Below are positions 1-10,638 of a stretch of DNA of 64,000 bases, piece after piece (the first letter of the stretch is position 1; the number at the start of each line of letters is the position of its first letter). Both the position numbers and the translations under genes were made by a program. Origin of the DNA: Cerrena zonata (lineage: Eukaryota > Basidiomycota > Agaricomycetes > Polyporales > Cerrenaceae); the NCBI GenBank assembly GCA_038087015.1, contig JASBNA010000014.1:124001-188000 (forward strand), read 5' to 3'. The notes below the pieces were generated by a model. It searched no databases and was not told the origin of the DNA. It saw only the letters and a list, made by a program, of their open reading frames with translations.

Positions 1-70
1 TACTATTGAGTTGCATTAACGTTCCAGGAATCTATGTGATGAGAGATGACAGGAAGTGTCAGCTCGACTA

Positions 71-1060
71 TCACGAACGACTTGAAATAGCATGGACTCT
101 TACAAAAGATGATTCGGGCTCAAGGTCGGTTCGACGAGAAGGACTCTTATGTCTGCGCTTCCGTCTTGTGACAGTGCGCCAAGCAGGTCGGCATCGTTCC
201 GTATCATGCCAGTCAACGGGGTATTCTCTGTATCTGTCGTCCCGGTTGCTGTTAGGTGAAGACCCTACAAGTGCACTCCCTGAGGGGGTGGTCGGAGGCC
301 CATCCTCTGGTTCCGCCACAATGACATCTCGGTAAGCAGGACTAACTAGCTTGTAGAACGCAAGCATATGTCTTCTCCTCACTTTCTGCACTTTTTCGTC
401 CATCGTACTAAGGAGGTGTGCAACCGTGCGCTCAAGTGATGTCGCAGCATCTACTTCAGCATCGATGATTGCCTTTAGTTGTCTCGTATACCGCGATAGG
501 CGTTGATCGAACTGGGTGTCATGCATAGTTTGAACCGAATCAAACATTTGCATTCGATGGTTCTCTGCTTCATCACGGGAAAACTCCCTCTCTCTGAATC
601 GATCACTAAAAACTTCCTTGTTGGAAACAAATTGGGAGTCGAAGGCATCCAAAGTACGTCGAAATTCTTCCTCTCGTGAGTTTGCAAGACACGATCTGTC
701 GGACTCGGCGGCTTGGAAGGTAGAATTATGGGACCTCATAGTACATCTGAATGTGTCATCTCTTCTGTCTTCATTTTCGATAAACCGAGTGGAAATAGAA
801 GGTTTTCGATCACCCACTGGGTGAGGCGGAAGTGGAGTATAGTCTGTATTTAGCTCCACTACGGGCTGAGAGGAAGTATTTGTGTCAACTGGGAGGGTGG
901 AGGACGAGGAGGGCAACCGGATGTTTATTTCACGAGAAAGTGAGGGATGTATAATCTTATCACCTTCGTTTTCGTTAAATGACGAATCAGGTTGTCCCCA
1001 CGAAGATAACCCCCACGTATTGTTGACCCCTGATGTCGAAAATTAACTCCTTCTCCCAGT
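71..1060 (-). CDS. Coiled-coil protein of unknown function (tandem copy 1)
   Basis: Open frame on the minus strand that ends with a stop at 71. It reads without interruption back to about 1060, where a stop is met, so an upstream exon is likely; no ATG could be fixed. The middle part is charged and helical, rich in Glu/Arg/Phe with a repeated pattern (R-x-E-x-F and similar), consistent with a long coiled coil. The C-terminal tail is basic and proline-rich. The core (segment beginning MRSHN) aligns by eye with the second copy at 1311-1898, which contains SRSHND at the equivalent point, so the two arose by tandem duplication. No enzymatic motif, signal peptide or membrane segment was seen. I do not recognise the family; function unknown. 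Confidence 0.5.
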
Positions 1061-1310
1061 TGGGTTACAGGAGCTTCTAGCCCCGAAAAGTAGCTTGGTA
1101 CAGAGTTGTTAATATATCGGCTTGGCTCTATGTTTCCCAGATTGCCGAGCGTTGGAGCGGCCTATGATGCAGCAGCGAGTGGCATTTTGAATGATGCCCG
1201 TATAGATGATCTTTAGAACGCACCTGCGATTTCTTTAAGGGGTCCGCGTTGTTCCCCATCCCTTCCAGAATCTTTTGAGGGTTTTTTAAGGGACTCGCAT
1301 GGACATGGAA

Positions 1311-1966
1311 CTATGCATTGGTACGTACTGACCCATCATCGGAGATCCGACTAAGGAGAGAAACTCTCCTTGCATGTACAGTGGAGAAGGTATCCTCTTC
1401 TATTTGTAAAAATGCCGCAAATTCAGTGGATATCGCCTTGATAGTTCGTTCATACATGGATTGTCGATGTTGACGATTAGTAGAAAACAAGGTTTCCACA
1501 GTATGTGTATACCACCTATACTGTTCCGAATATTCCTCCAGTGAATTCAGAAACACCTCTTCTCTAGCTGCGGAGCTGGCCTCAAAGATAGTATGTCTTT
1601 GGTCATCGTGGAGACGAAAGGTGTCCTGACGACCCTTTTCCGCTTGCTCGAACAGATCGAGACGGTTCTTTTCTTGAGTAACAAAGGCGCCACATCTACC
1701 AATCTGGGCATCCTTAAAGATCTCACCTCTTTGTTGTTCGGGCACCTTTCGAACAGTTTCGGCTTGCAGAAAGTCAAATTCAATCTGACGGATCTCAGAG
1801 GCAAAAGTCTCTGATCTCTTTGATTCGACAGCCTCAAATCTGAGTCGATGGTCAGGATCTTCCTCTCCGGCGTAGTCATTGTGGGATCTGCTTCGCCACT
1901 TGGAAACAATCCAGCTGAATCAAGTGATTATTAGCTGAGCAATTACAGACAGATCATCTGCGCACC
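1311..1966 (-). CDS. Coiled-coil protein of unknown function (tandem copy 2)
   Basis: Minus-strand paralogue of the gene at 71-1060. Main exon 1898-1311 ends in a stop. An intron 1965-1899 (GTGCGC...CTAAT...AAG) joins it to a short exon ending at 1966, which itself follows a good acceptor (CTTCCTAG), so further 5' exons lie upstream and were not traced. The chosen frame is the one whose sequence resembles copy 1; a competing frame over the same DNA (1547-1909) shows no such similarity. The product is helical and charged, rich in E/R/F with segments such as R-x-x-x-F-E-A, and looks like a coiled coil. Length is well under that of copy 1, so it may be partial. Function unknown. Confidence 0.45.
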
Positions 1967-2830
1967 TCATTGTCCGGGTATTTAAGAAACTAGGAAGGAA
2001 GCAAGGGTAAGATCGCAGGGACCATAATCAAGCTACCTTCAGAATTGAGGCTAGATTTGGATAATTAGAACTAGGTGTAGAGCTTGAGGCGTGCTAGAAG
2101 TCGGGTGGTGGCGTTGTTTCGGTGTTGTTGGGCTCTGTGAACTTTCAACTAGGCAAATCAGAGCTTATGAAATACGAGGGCGTTAGATAGGCTTGTAGTA
2201 GCATCGGAAATGTCCGATGTGTGTATTTGATCGAGTCGAACATACCCTGACAAAAATTCCAAGAGAAGTTATGAAAGACTCCTGGAATACATTGATATTT
2301 CGAGTGTGGTACCGGCTCGGAGTCACTGGCAGGAAACTCAATATTTCAAGTTTAGATTCCCGCGCCACGTGGCTGTGCTAACGCTTAGGCGAAGTCCAAA
2401 GTTCAACTCGGTGAGAGGTAACCCATCCTACCTTTAACCTCCCCAAGCCACCCGAGCCCCACCCCACACCATTACACCCCCCATAAGGCTAGTTTACGCA
2501 TGGTGACATTGATCCAAGCATCCTTGCTACGTTCCAGTCACCAGTGTGCTCCACATGGTCTGCCGAACGGTGCGTGTTAAGGTGATTTCATACTGCTTGC
2601 ATCGTCAGTTGGCGTCCTTGAAATATGTTTTCAGTTGAATATGGGCGTATGGGCTTAGCTTTCATTACCGTTATCCGGGGATCTTGTCAGTTATGACATC
2701 TGCCACTGTGCCACTATGACAGCCCTCTCGTCCGTCAGCCGGTATCCCCGTGCTGGCCTCTAGTTCAAATAGACAGACGACACTTTGTACTCATAAAGGC
2801 TTCTCAAAAAACCCCTTATACCGTTCAAGC
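1967..2830. other. Intergenic region, possible unrecognised 5' exons
   Basis: About 860 bp between the minus-strand coiled-coil gene and the first NLR-like gene. The first part may hold 5' exons and the promoter of the minus-strand gene. A C-rich stretch lies around 2430-2480. No convincing gene, RNA or repeat was seen. Confidence 0.4.
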
Positions 2831-3975
2831 ATGCCTGTGGATATTCTTGGGACTATTGCTAGTGCCATCGCCGTTCTCGAAGCCTCTATCAAGGTCATCG
2901 ATGCTGGAATACAATATTACTCCAATTTCAAGAAAGCCGACGCTTCTCTTCGTCACTTCGCGGAGTGTATGAGCCACGAACTAGAAGATTTAAAACAATT
3001 CAGGGTTCTTTGCGATGTATTGAAACAGGAGGGCTCGCCCCGTAGCACACAGTGTCTGAATGATGTGGAGAGGTGGTTCTGGGAGACTTCTGATCACTCT
3101 CAGACGTTATACTCGAGTCTGGTCGAAACGACGGAATGGTTGAAGAAGAAAATGGAGAGAAAGAAGAATTTATCTTTTATCGCCAGCCTCAGGGTGATTG
3201 GGAGAAAGAGACCTGTAGGCGAGGCGCGAGGCATGAGTTTCACTCAAAAGCTCAGATGGTCTTGGACCGGGAAGAAGAAGATAGAGAGACTTATGTCTCA
3301 GCTAGAAGTCCATCGGCGGCACTTCGACCGTACTCTTCTTGTTGTACAAAGGTATAACTCTCTTCCTATGACATGAGCGTGTACTTAGACTGAATCCTGT
3401 CACCAACTCCAGCTACATGTCTATTGACATCATGAAGGTGCTCAAACGACTCCCAGACCTGGATGACCTCAGGTACACACACGATATCCTACTCGCAGCG
3501 ATCGCGCAGAATGCTGTACGACAATCTACGATTATCTATGATCAGGATCAGTCAGCTCGGATGGTGAGCATCACTATGAACCTACTGCTGGCTGGTACAC
3601 CCAATGTCCGATGCCTACCGATTCCGGGAGACTTGAACCTTCAGGAGAGTTGTCGGAGAAAGCTACTTCCGTCAATAATCAGAGGCAAGCTGTTCATTGT
3701 TTTTTAATGTGAGCATAAATTGAACAGAATATGTCGATGATTGTATTAGGATCACTGTTGGACACCCCAGTCTGAGTGATACTCGTTTGAAACAGACTGT
3801 TCACACAGTATTAACTTCTGTTGGTATGTTGTCGTCGCAACATACCAGATCAGATTTTCCTCCTCCGCACTTATACAATATGGTCCGGTCATGGTTGTAT
3901 AAGGGTTTCGAGTGTTTTTCGACACATCGGATCGACCAATTTCTTGCGACATGTAATGTTATGACGCACTACTAA
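2831..3975 (+). CDS. NLR/STAND N-terminal-domain protein without NTPase (copy 1)
   Basis: Three exons: 2831-3351, 3413-3684 and 3728-3975. They sum to 1041 nt, giving 346 residues. The start is the ATG that opens MPVDILGTIASAIAVLEA, because copy 2 starts at the equivalent place (MDVFGTVASAISVLEA). The opening hydrophobic helix followed by helical segments with LEDLK and ERL motifs is typical of the fungal N-terminal domain placed in front of NACHT or NB-ARC modules in fungal NLRs (compare Pfam PF17111, by recollection). No P-loop, NACHT or repeat domain follows, so the protein is the N-terminal module plus about 170 residues of unknown sequence. Intron 2 (3685-3727) starts GC rather than GT, in good context (AGAG|GCAAGC). 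Likely role by family: signalling or cell-death adaptor in non-self recognition; this is inference. Confidence 0.6.
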
Positions 3976-4426
3976 TGAAAATGGATGAACTCCTCATAGA
4001 ACTTTCATGTGCATATACAGACTGGTGCAAAGACCTTCCTCGCCCCTCATGTTCTGGTGCAACGAAATCCTCCCTTTATTTACCTTCGTCATCTAATAAA
4101 ATTGCATGCTCTCTACTAGGGTTTGACGGTGTTCGAACCATAGCGCCTCGCCTTCACTCTATGAGGCGGTGATTGGTCCAGGAAGTCAGTGTGATCAGAT
4201 CATTAATTCCGTTGAAGACGGGGTATGTGTAGACCATTTGCTGTCTGTTCTAACCAGATTTTCTTTCCTAAGAATGCCTGCCAGTTATACCTGCCACAGC
4301 GCTCTCGCCTCTGGGGGCTACTGGGCTTGGGCACTATCGAACCTGCCTCCCCCCCCCCCCCCTTTACCATCCTACATTCTCGCAGCCAGACTACACAAAT
4401 CCTCACTGTACCATTTTATCTTCGAT
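3976..4426. other. Spacer between the NLR-like paralogues
   Basis: About 450 bp. It contains a C-rich homopolymer at about 4350-4364 shortly upstream of the second copy's ATG. No gene seen. It presumably holds the terminator of copy 1 and the promoter of copy 2. Confidence 0.5.
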
Positions 4427-5510
4427 ATGGACGTTTTCGGAACCGTCGCTAGTGCCATCTCTGTTCTCGAAGCCTCAGGCAAAATCATCAAAGCTACGAG
4501 ACGATACTATTCCGACTTCAAGAATGCAGATGCCACTCTTCGCCGACTTGCAGAAAGTATGAATGATGAACTAGAAGACTTGAAAGGGATCAAGAGCCTC
4601 TGCGATACCTTGGAGCTGGAAGCATCACCCCGTAGTAGAGAATGTCTGAACAGCCTGAAGAAGTTTCTCCAGGACAATTCGGACGGGTCTCAAACGCTGT
4701 ATAAGGATCTAACAGAAGCGGTGGAATGGTTGAAGAGGAAAGCAGAGACGAAGACGAAGACATCGAGCTTTGTGGGCAAGTGCCATCACATGCTCGGAAA
4801 GAAGGAGGATGCAGGCGAGGAGCGGGGACTGACCTTCACACAGAAGGCGAAGTGGGCTTTGAAGGGGAAGAAGAAGATAGAGAGACTGTTGTCTCGATTG
4901 GATTGCCACCGACGTCGTGTCAGTGAGAAACTCATAGAGGTACAAAGGTAGTCTTTCTCAAGCTACGACCGTTTGGTATGAATCAATCCTGAAGTTATTA
5001 CTATCTTTAGCCATATTCAACTGGACGAAGCGAAAAAAATCGATCAACTTCCGCAATTGGACGATCTTAGGCAAACAGAGGGTACGATACTTGCAGCCAT
5101 TACACAGAACAGGGTTCAATGTACCATAACCCCTGCACTGGCAGGGGATTACGGTACGACTACCATGATAGACAGACAGGGATGTCTTGTTCCCCATAGG
5201 AGAAGCCATACTATCGTGCCTGTGGAAGAATCACCACCACAAGAAATTGATGTTTCTCCCACTATTCAGAGGTAAGGAGGCCATATTCAATATGATAAAT
5301 CGAACATGAACTAAAGAGAACAGCAGTTTCTCAGCATGTGACATTAACTGTGACGTCATGGGTTTGGTTTCAATCAATGTGCGGCTTACGCGGAACGCCA
5401 AATCGAAACTGATGGAACCTTTTTTTTTTTTCAAAATGCGCCTAGCTTCGTTAGTCTCCGTTGCTGACTATATACTATTGGATGACAATCGATCCAAATC
5501 CGGTATATAG
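4427..5510 (+). CDS. NLR/STAND N-terminal-domain protein without NTPase (copy 2)
   Basis: Paralogue of 2831-3975. Exon 1 (4427-4947) has exactly the same length, 521 nt, as exon 1 of copy 1, and the intron (4948-5010) is at the same position and phase. Exon 2 starts at 5011. The protein then ends either at the TAA at 5273-5275 or, if the donor AGAG|GTAAGG at 5272 is used with an acceptor at 5323, at the TAG at 5510 (322 residues, whole codons). That donor lies where copy 1 has its GC donor, which favours splicing. The putative exon 3 (5324-5510) shows no clear similarity to exon 3 of copy 1 and encodes an odd run of Phe from a T-homopolymer, so the 3' end may be degenerate. Function as for copy 1, by inference. 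Confidence 0.5.
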
Positions 5511-5536
5511 TCTGCATCAAAACGCGACCCGAACGC

Positions 5537-5552
5537 GGGGGTTAGCCTTACG
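5537..5552 (+). repeat. Candidate left terminal inverted repeat of the DUF6589/RecQ element
   Basis: GGGGGTTAGCCTTACG. The reverse complement of 26037-26052 reads GGGGGTTAGGCTTACG, a 15/16 match. The two sites lie outside the DUF6589 start (123 bp away) and the helicase start (about 360 bp away) and face inward. No matching target-site duplication was found next to them, so the assignment is tentative. Confidence 0.4.
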
Positions 5553-6963
5553 TCCCGATTTGGACGAGACGGAGAGTTCAACGCACGTTAGCGCCTACAG
5601 TGCCCTACACTTTCTCCGCATATACCTTCGTCTCCTACCGAGTTGCTGTACCTTAATGCTATCTATTTTACTCTATGACTTCTCCTAATACTCATCAATC
5701 CTCTGAAAGCATTTGGCAATGGGTTCCCGTGACTCCAGTAGCTCCACCAGGCTTGTTGTCTATGTATTGTGTGTCTTCTGAACGGAAACTGACCAAAAAA
5801 ACTCTGTTACAACAGTATCCTCAGACGGAACAACAGCGAAGCGTAGACTGTCACATGAACAGTCATCCCCTGCCTTGGAGATAGTAACTCCCGAGGACAA
5901 CGAAAGTCCTACTAAGAAGCGACGCCCACGCCTGTCGAACCGCGAGAAGTTTGCACTCGCTTTCGATTACATCACGCACGATGTAGGTCTCCCAATATCC
6001 CACTTCTTGTGGGAGCTTTTTCTGTACGACGATGGAGATCAAATGGTCAAACGTACGCCAAGCCATGATGTTGCCATCTCGATTCTCATTTCTGGGAGCG
6101 CAAAATATACAATACCTCAAATCCTTGAGCAAATCCTCAAGTTCCCTTCGTCAACACCTTCTAGAGGGTCTTCCGAGCTACAGGAGGACATGTTCTCGAC
6201 CACTAAGCCTTGGTCTTCAGTCAAGCGCATCAAACCGGCTCTTACAACCCTTGCAGTATCGCTCGTAACCGAACATCTCGTTGCGGAGGTCAAGGGAGCG
6301 GTAAAAGGCTCGTCGGGCCTTTATGGTTCGGTACCTCCATTGCAGGCTGGCCAACGCAAATCTATCGGATGGATGGATATCTCGAAGAACACCCCATCCG
6401 TTGTCCAGAACATTCTTCAAGCACACTGTCCCGTCGCGCTATATGTTATTAGCAACCTGGTTTCCCCGGAGGACTCGGTCAAAGTGGGTGGGGTAGTGGC
6501 TCGTAAGATGCGTAAGCCTGAGTTGGTGAGCATTTTTAATCTTTCTCTTCCTTCCAATCTTACTTTTGTTCCTAGACATCAGCAGAAATTTTGAGCACTA
6601 TAGCATTCTGTCGGACTCCCTTCGCGCGACTACTTCCCACCGCCCGCGCTATTTTATACTTTGCCTGTGGTGCACAGCAAACTATCTTCCAATATCATAG
6701 CCGTATTGGCTTTACTCCTAGCTGGAATACGACTGTTTCAACCCTGAAGCGAATGGCTGCTATCAATGCAGAGCAGATACGAGCTCTCGGACGGGATCCT
6801 GGTCGTGCAGCTATGTGCCGTACAGACAATATTCAACAGTGGCTGAAGCGAAGGGAGAGCCGTATTGGTAGAGCCAGTAAGATGAAGATTGGCATGTCTG
6901 CCATAGTCACAGAAATAGCAGACTTTGATGCTTATGCATTTGATGTTGATGACAAGCTCTATC

Positions 6964-6971
6964 GTATCCGC
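6964..6971. repeat. hAT target-site duplication, left copy
   Basis: GTATCCGC, repeated exactly at 10631-10638. Eight bases is the standard hAT target duplication. Confidence 0.95.
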
Positions 6972-6989
6972 TAGGGTACGGGGAAAAAC
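6972..6989 (+). repeat. hAT left terminal inverted repeat
   Basis: TAGGGTACGGGGAAAAAC, 18 bp, perfect inverse of 10613-10630. After these 18 bases the two ends diverge. Confidence 0.95.
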
Positions 6990-7236
6990 CCTAGTGTTTT
7001 AAACGCCGGGTTATAACCATGGTTTATATCATGTTCTTAACTACGCATATAACTTAGGGCCATAATTTCGATGTTAAAAACATAGACGCCCACCGTGCTA
7101 CTAGGGCCTTGAGTCATTGTCGGAAGAAAGTTTCACTCATTTAATTAGTTCTTATCATACATCATGTATCTAAAGCAATAGGAGAACTGTTTATGAGCAA
7201 TAGTGTCGCTTTGTCTGAAACACCCATTCTCTAATT

Positions 7237-10200
7237 ATGGCCCCTGTTGAACTTCTTCCACTCGAAGAGATAGAGCACAAAATATCTCACCTCCGAAAAT
7301 TACTTGAGAGTCTGTCTGAGGACTTACCGGATGGAATAAACCTCTATAATTTCCAACAGTATGCTCCAGATCCAAGCTGTGTGGAGGACTTCGGTGAGGA
7401 GGGTGCACTGAACCGTGATCTGGAGGTCATCTTCTGCCCACACGGACGGGTTAAAGGGCCACCAGTCCTTCGGGAGCGAGGCCCAGGGTTAGTTGCTGTA
7501 GCTGGAGTTTTGTTGGCATTTATCAGAAGGTTCCCGCATAATGCAGTCTTGCAAAAGTGGGTGTTTGACCTGACAGATGCTGCGGAAAAACACAACTCTG
7601 TAAGTATTTCCTCAGATTATCATGATCTAAGTCATATACTCACATTTATATTTAGAAAGGGTCCGATGCTACTGCCGTGAGGCTATCGACTCCACCCCCA
7701 GTAAACGACACACAAAATCCATCTCCAAGTTCTCAATCTCCGAGCCTAGAGTTAAAACGAAAGGCGAGTAAGCCCAAGAAGAAACCGTCTGCAAAGAAGA
7801 CGAAGGTGACTGCACCTGTTTCCATTATGGATCAGTACGAAGATGAAGACGAACCGGATGCGAGAGGTCCAGGCGGACGGCCAGTCTCCGATATTTTGCG
7901 GAAGGTTTCTATCCGGACCCGATGGCTGAAGGACAACAATAACGATCCCGACAAGGTTTACTACCGATGTATTGGTGCAGACATGGGCTGTATTGCCAGA
8001 TGGGCAGCGCCTCGCCCGAAAGGCCGTGTTCTAGCACATGCCGAACATTGCACGAAGATTGACGTTGGGCTTCGTGAAAAGGTTACACTTGAACTTGCAC
8101 GTGAACTGAATGCCACGAAAACAAGTTCTGGGGCCAAAGCTTCTTCGTCTGCAACTCCTACTGGGTCTACTTTCCGAGTCGAACCTGGTTCTTCCTCTCC
8201 ACTTGTACCAGCCACCACCCTACCGAGACAGCCTACTGTGGTTTCCCACTTCAATAAAATCAATAAGGTACAACTGCAGACGGACCTCGACCAACTTACA
8301 TTGGAATTCATTTGTGTCAATGGCATACCCCCACGCGTTCTCGACTCACAGCAATGGAAGAAATTATGGGGTAGAGGCAACCCTGATTACAAGTTATGCT
8401 CGAGTACGACATTCTCACAAAGAGTCGTTCACAAGGCTGCATGGATCAAGACTCAGGTCATTGCAGAACTACAGCGCCATGAAAATTTGACAATTACCTT
8501 TGACGGCGGTACCACACGAGCTATGGAATCAGTGTATACAATCCATATCACAACGCCTGATCGAGTGAGTTTTCTTTTCGAGGGAAACCAGTCATCCGAC
8601 GTTTCTCACACCGGGAAACACTTAAACCATGTCTTGAAGGATGTAAGCATTGAAGTCTGATTTTCTAAAATTTAATGCTCACAAATTTGGTTCTCAGGTT
8701 ATCGTTGCTGTTGGCCCTGAACGCTTTCGAGCGATCGGGTCAGATAGTACAGGAAATACAACGTTGGCTCGAAATCTCACTCACAAAGATTTTTTGTGGA
8801 TTTTTGTCCTTCCTGATCCTTGCCATGAGTTTCATAACATGTCGAAGGATATTGGGAAGATACCATGGTTCAGCAGGGTAAGTTATAGATAATCTCACAT
8901 AGATGTCCTAAAGCTCACCAAACTTCCATTACTACTAGCCAATCAAAGACATCCGTCTTACTGTTAAACACTTCAAGATGTCCAGCTTCGCTACCTCTCA
9001 TCTTAAGAGTGTGAGAGTCGAGATGGGAATTCCGAGAGGTCTTAGCTCCGTTGGGAAGACCAGGTTCAACACAGTGTACTTCTCTGGGGAGTCTGTGCGC
9101 CGATGTGAACCTGCAATCAAGAAGCTGTGTCAAGCGAAGATCGTCTCATTCAAGGATTACGAGACAACCAAGTTATACCTTCCAGGCGCTGCTGCAACCG
9201 AGCATGGCCTGAAGCGCGACTATCTCCTTGCCATTCTGGCACCTATTGCGAAGTCAACTACTTGCCTTGAATCCTCCCTTACCACGGTCTCTGATGTCTT
9301 TGTATTCTTTCTCGCTGTCATGTGTGAGATACATGACTTCATCACTGCACCATCAAGTGTTCCTACCGAGGTGAAGGAGGACATACGACGCTCTGCGAAC
9401 CGTCGGTACAAGCGCATCATCGGTTCATCTGACATCTACCTCACCGGCTTCATCCTCGACCCACGTTATCGAGGATCAAATATCCTCAAGGACTATAATC
9501 CCCTTGCGATTAAGACCATCAAGTTATCTCTGCAGAAGGGAACTTCTTCTGGAGGAAGGGACAAACAGAAACAAGGTAAATCCTCTTCAGATCTTCCCGA
9601 AATCCTCAAGCGGGCTGGACAGTTCCTCTTGCGTGTTTTGCGGATCGAATATGAACACCGAAAACGGCCGATCGCCAATCTTCCTGTTCACGAAGCTCTC
9701 ACACGACTCAAACAGCAAGTTCGTCAGTGGGTCATCTCAGGTTATCCATTTGACCGGCCGTATGGGGCTACTGATACCCCACAAACCTACTGGAAGCACC
9801 TCAGAGCTACTTGTGAAGATGCACAACCACTAGCCGTAAGTTTATCTTTACTTTTGAGTTGATGATAATACTGACTATTTACGGCTTTCCTTAGACTCTT
9901 GCATGCATGATACTCGATGTCATGCCTAACTCAATGGCTGAAGAGCGAACTGTATCATGCTTCTCTTGGCTCAACGCACCACTCCGTGCAAATCAGAAAG
10001 TGTCAACGTTGGTACGGTTGACTCAAGTCCGTCAACATTATCTGCGTGAGCAGGGCACGGTATGTTGCTCCTCAATTTCACACTTATAGTCGGGGTAGCT
10101 GATTTACTATATTGATAGAAAAGGATAAAGCGACATCCAACTGTCAAGTTCCGAGACATGCGGAAGACGATGGAATCATTACGCGGCTCAGAGAAGAGTA

Positions 10201-10490
10201 TGCACGGTTCAGAGGCAGACTCTGAGTCTGAGTCTGAATCTGATGCGGAAGGTGATAGTGACACAGAGGACGAAGCAATCGAATCTGACGAAGAGGAAAC
10301 TCCGGATTCTGGGAAGTTGGATTGCGAGGCCGATCTCGGTGTTGATTTGACATCATTGGAGCTTCACGACCATCTTTCTGATACCCCGCTCATCTCCTCT
10401 CAAGCTCAGAAGCCCTCGCAGGTGAAAGCAACAAGACTGAGCACAGCCGAACCTGTTCTTCTGACAGATGCAGACTGGGATATGTCATAA
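7237..10490 (+). CDS. hAT transposase
   Basis: Six exons: 7237-7599, 7656-8642, 8698-8877, 8939-9835, 9895-10059 and 10119-10490. Each contains a whole number of codons; total 2964 nt, 987 residues. A BED-like zinc-finger region lies around residues 200-250 (R-x-R-x-W, then C-x6-C and a late H-x-x-H-C). The RNase H-like catalytic core follows; the first aspartate is probably the one in LTITFDGGTT. The C-terminal hAT dimerisation signature is clear: MPNSMAEERTVSCFSWLN at about residue 820. The tail is highly acidic and serine-rich. All introns have GTAAGT/GTATGT-like donors and were placed by frame. The protein would cut at the 18-bp terminal repeats and reinsert with an 8-bp duplication. No internal stop was found, so the gene is probably functional. 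Confidence 0.9.
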
Positions 10491-10612
10491 AATACCATTT
10501 TTTGTAAATTTATATTAGCTGCCTATAACATGTTTTTAACCTGTCTAAAACCGTCAATAACCCAGCCCCATGACGAGCGCCGGTTTATATCACGTCAAAA
10601 ACCCCGCCCAGA

Positions 10613-10630
10613 GTTTTTCCCCGTACCCTA
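10613..10630 (-). repeat. hAT right terminal inverted repeat
   Basis: Perfect inverse of the first 18 bases of the element (6972-6989). Confidence 0.95.
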
Positions 10631-10638
10631 GTATCCGC
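10631..10638. repeat. hAT target-site duplication, right copy
   Basis: GTATCCGC, identical to 6964-6971. Removing the element and one copy restores the DUF6589 reading frame exactly. Confidence 0.95.

Larger units (their letters stand above)
6972..10630 (+). mobile_element. Intact hAT-superfamily DNA transposon
   Basis: A 3659-bp element. It begins and ends with a perfect 18-bp terminal inverted repeat TAGGGTACGGGGAAAAAC (6972-6989 and 10613-10630, inverted) and is flanked by the 8-bp duplication GTATCCGC. It carries one six-exon transposase gene in the plus direction. About 250 bp of 5' non-coding and 120 bp of 3' non-coding sequence lie inside the repeats. Its ends, target duplication and reading frame are all intact, so it looks autonomous and recently inserted. 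It sits in exon 3 of the DUF6589 gene. Confidence 0.95.

Noticed and set aside
1547..1909. 120-codon frame overlapping coiled-coil copy 2
   Set aside because: The alternative frame over the same DNA is the one similar to copy 1 and joins to a spliced upstream exon.
5537..5552. Telomere-like sequence (GGGGGTTAG) suggesting a telomeric location, since some RecQ-like genes are subtelomeric
   Set aside because: Only one partial TTAGGG-like unit is present at each end and housekeeping genes follow; no repeat array.
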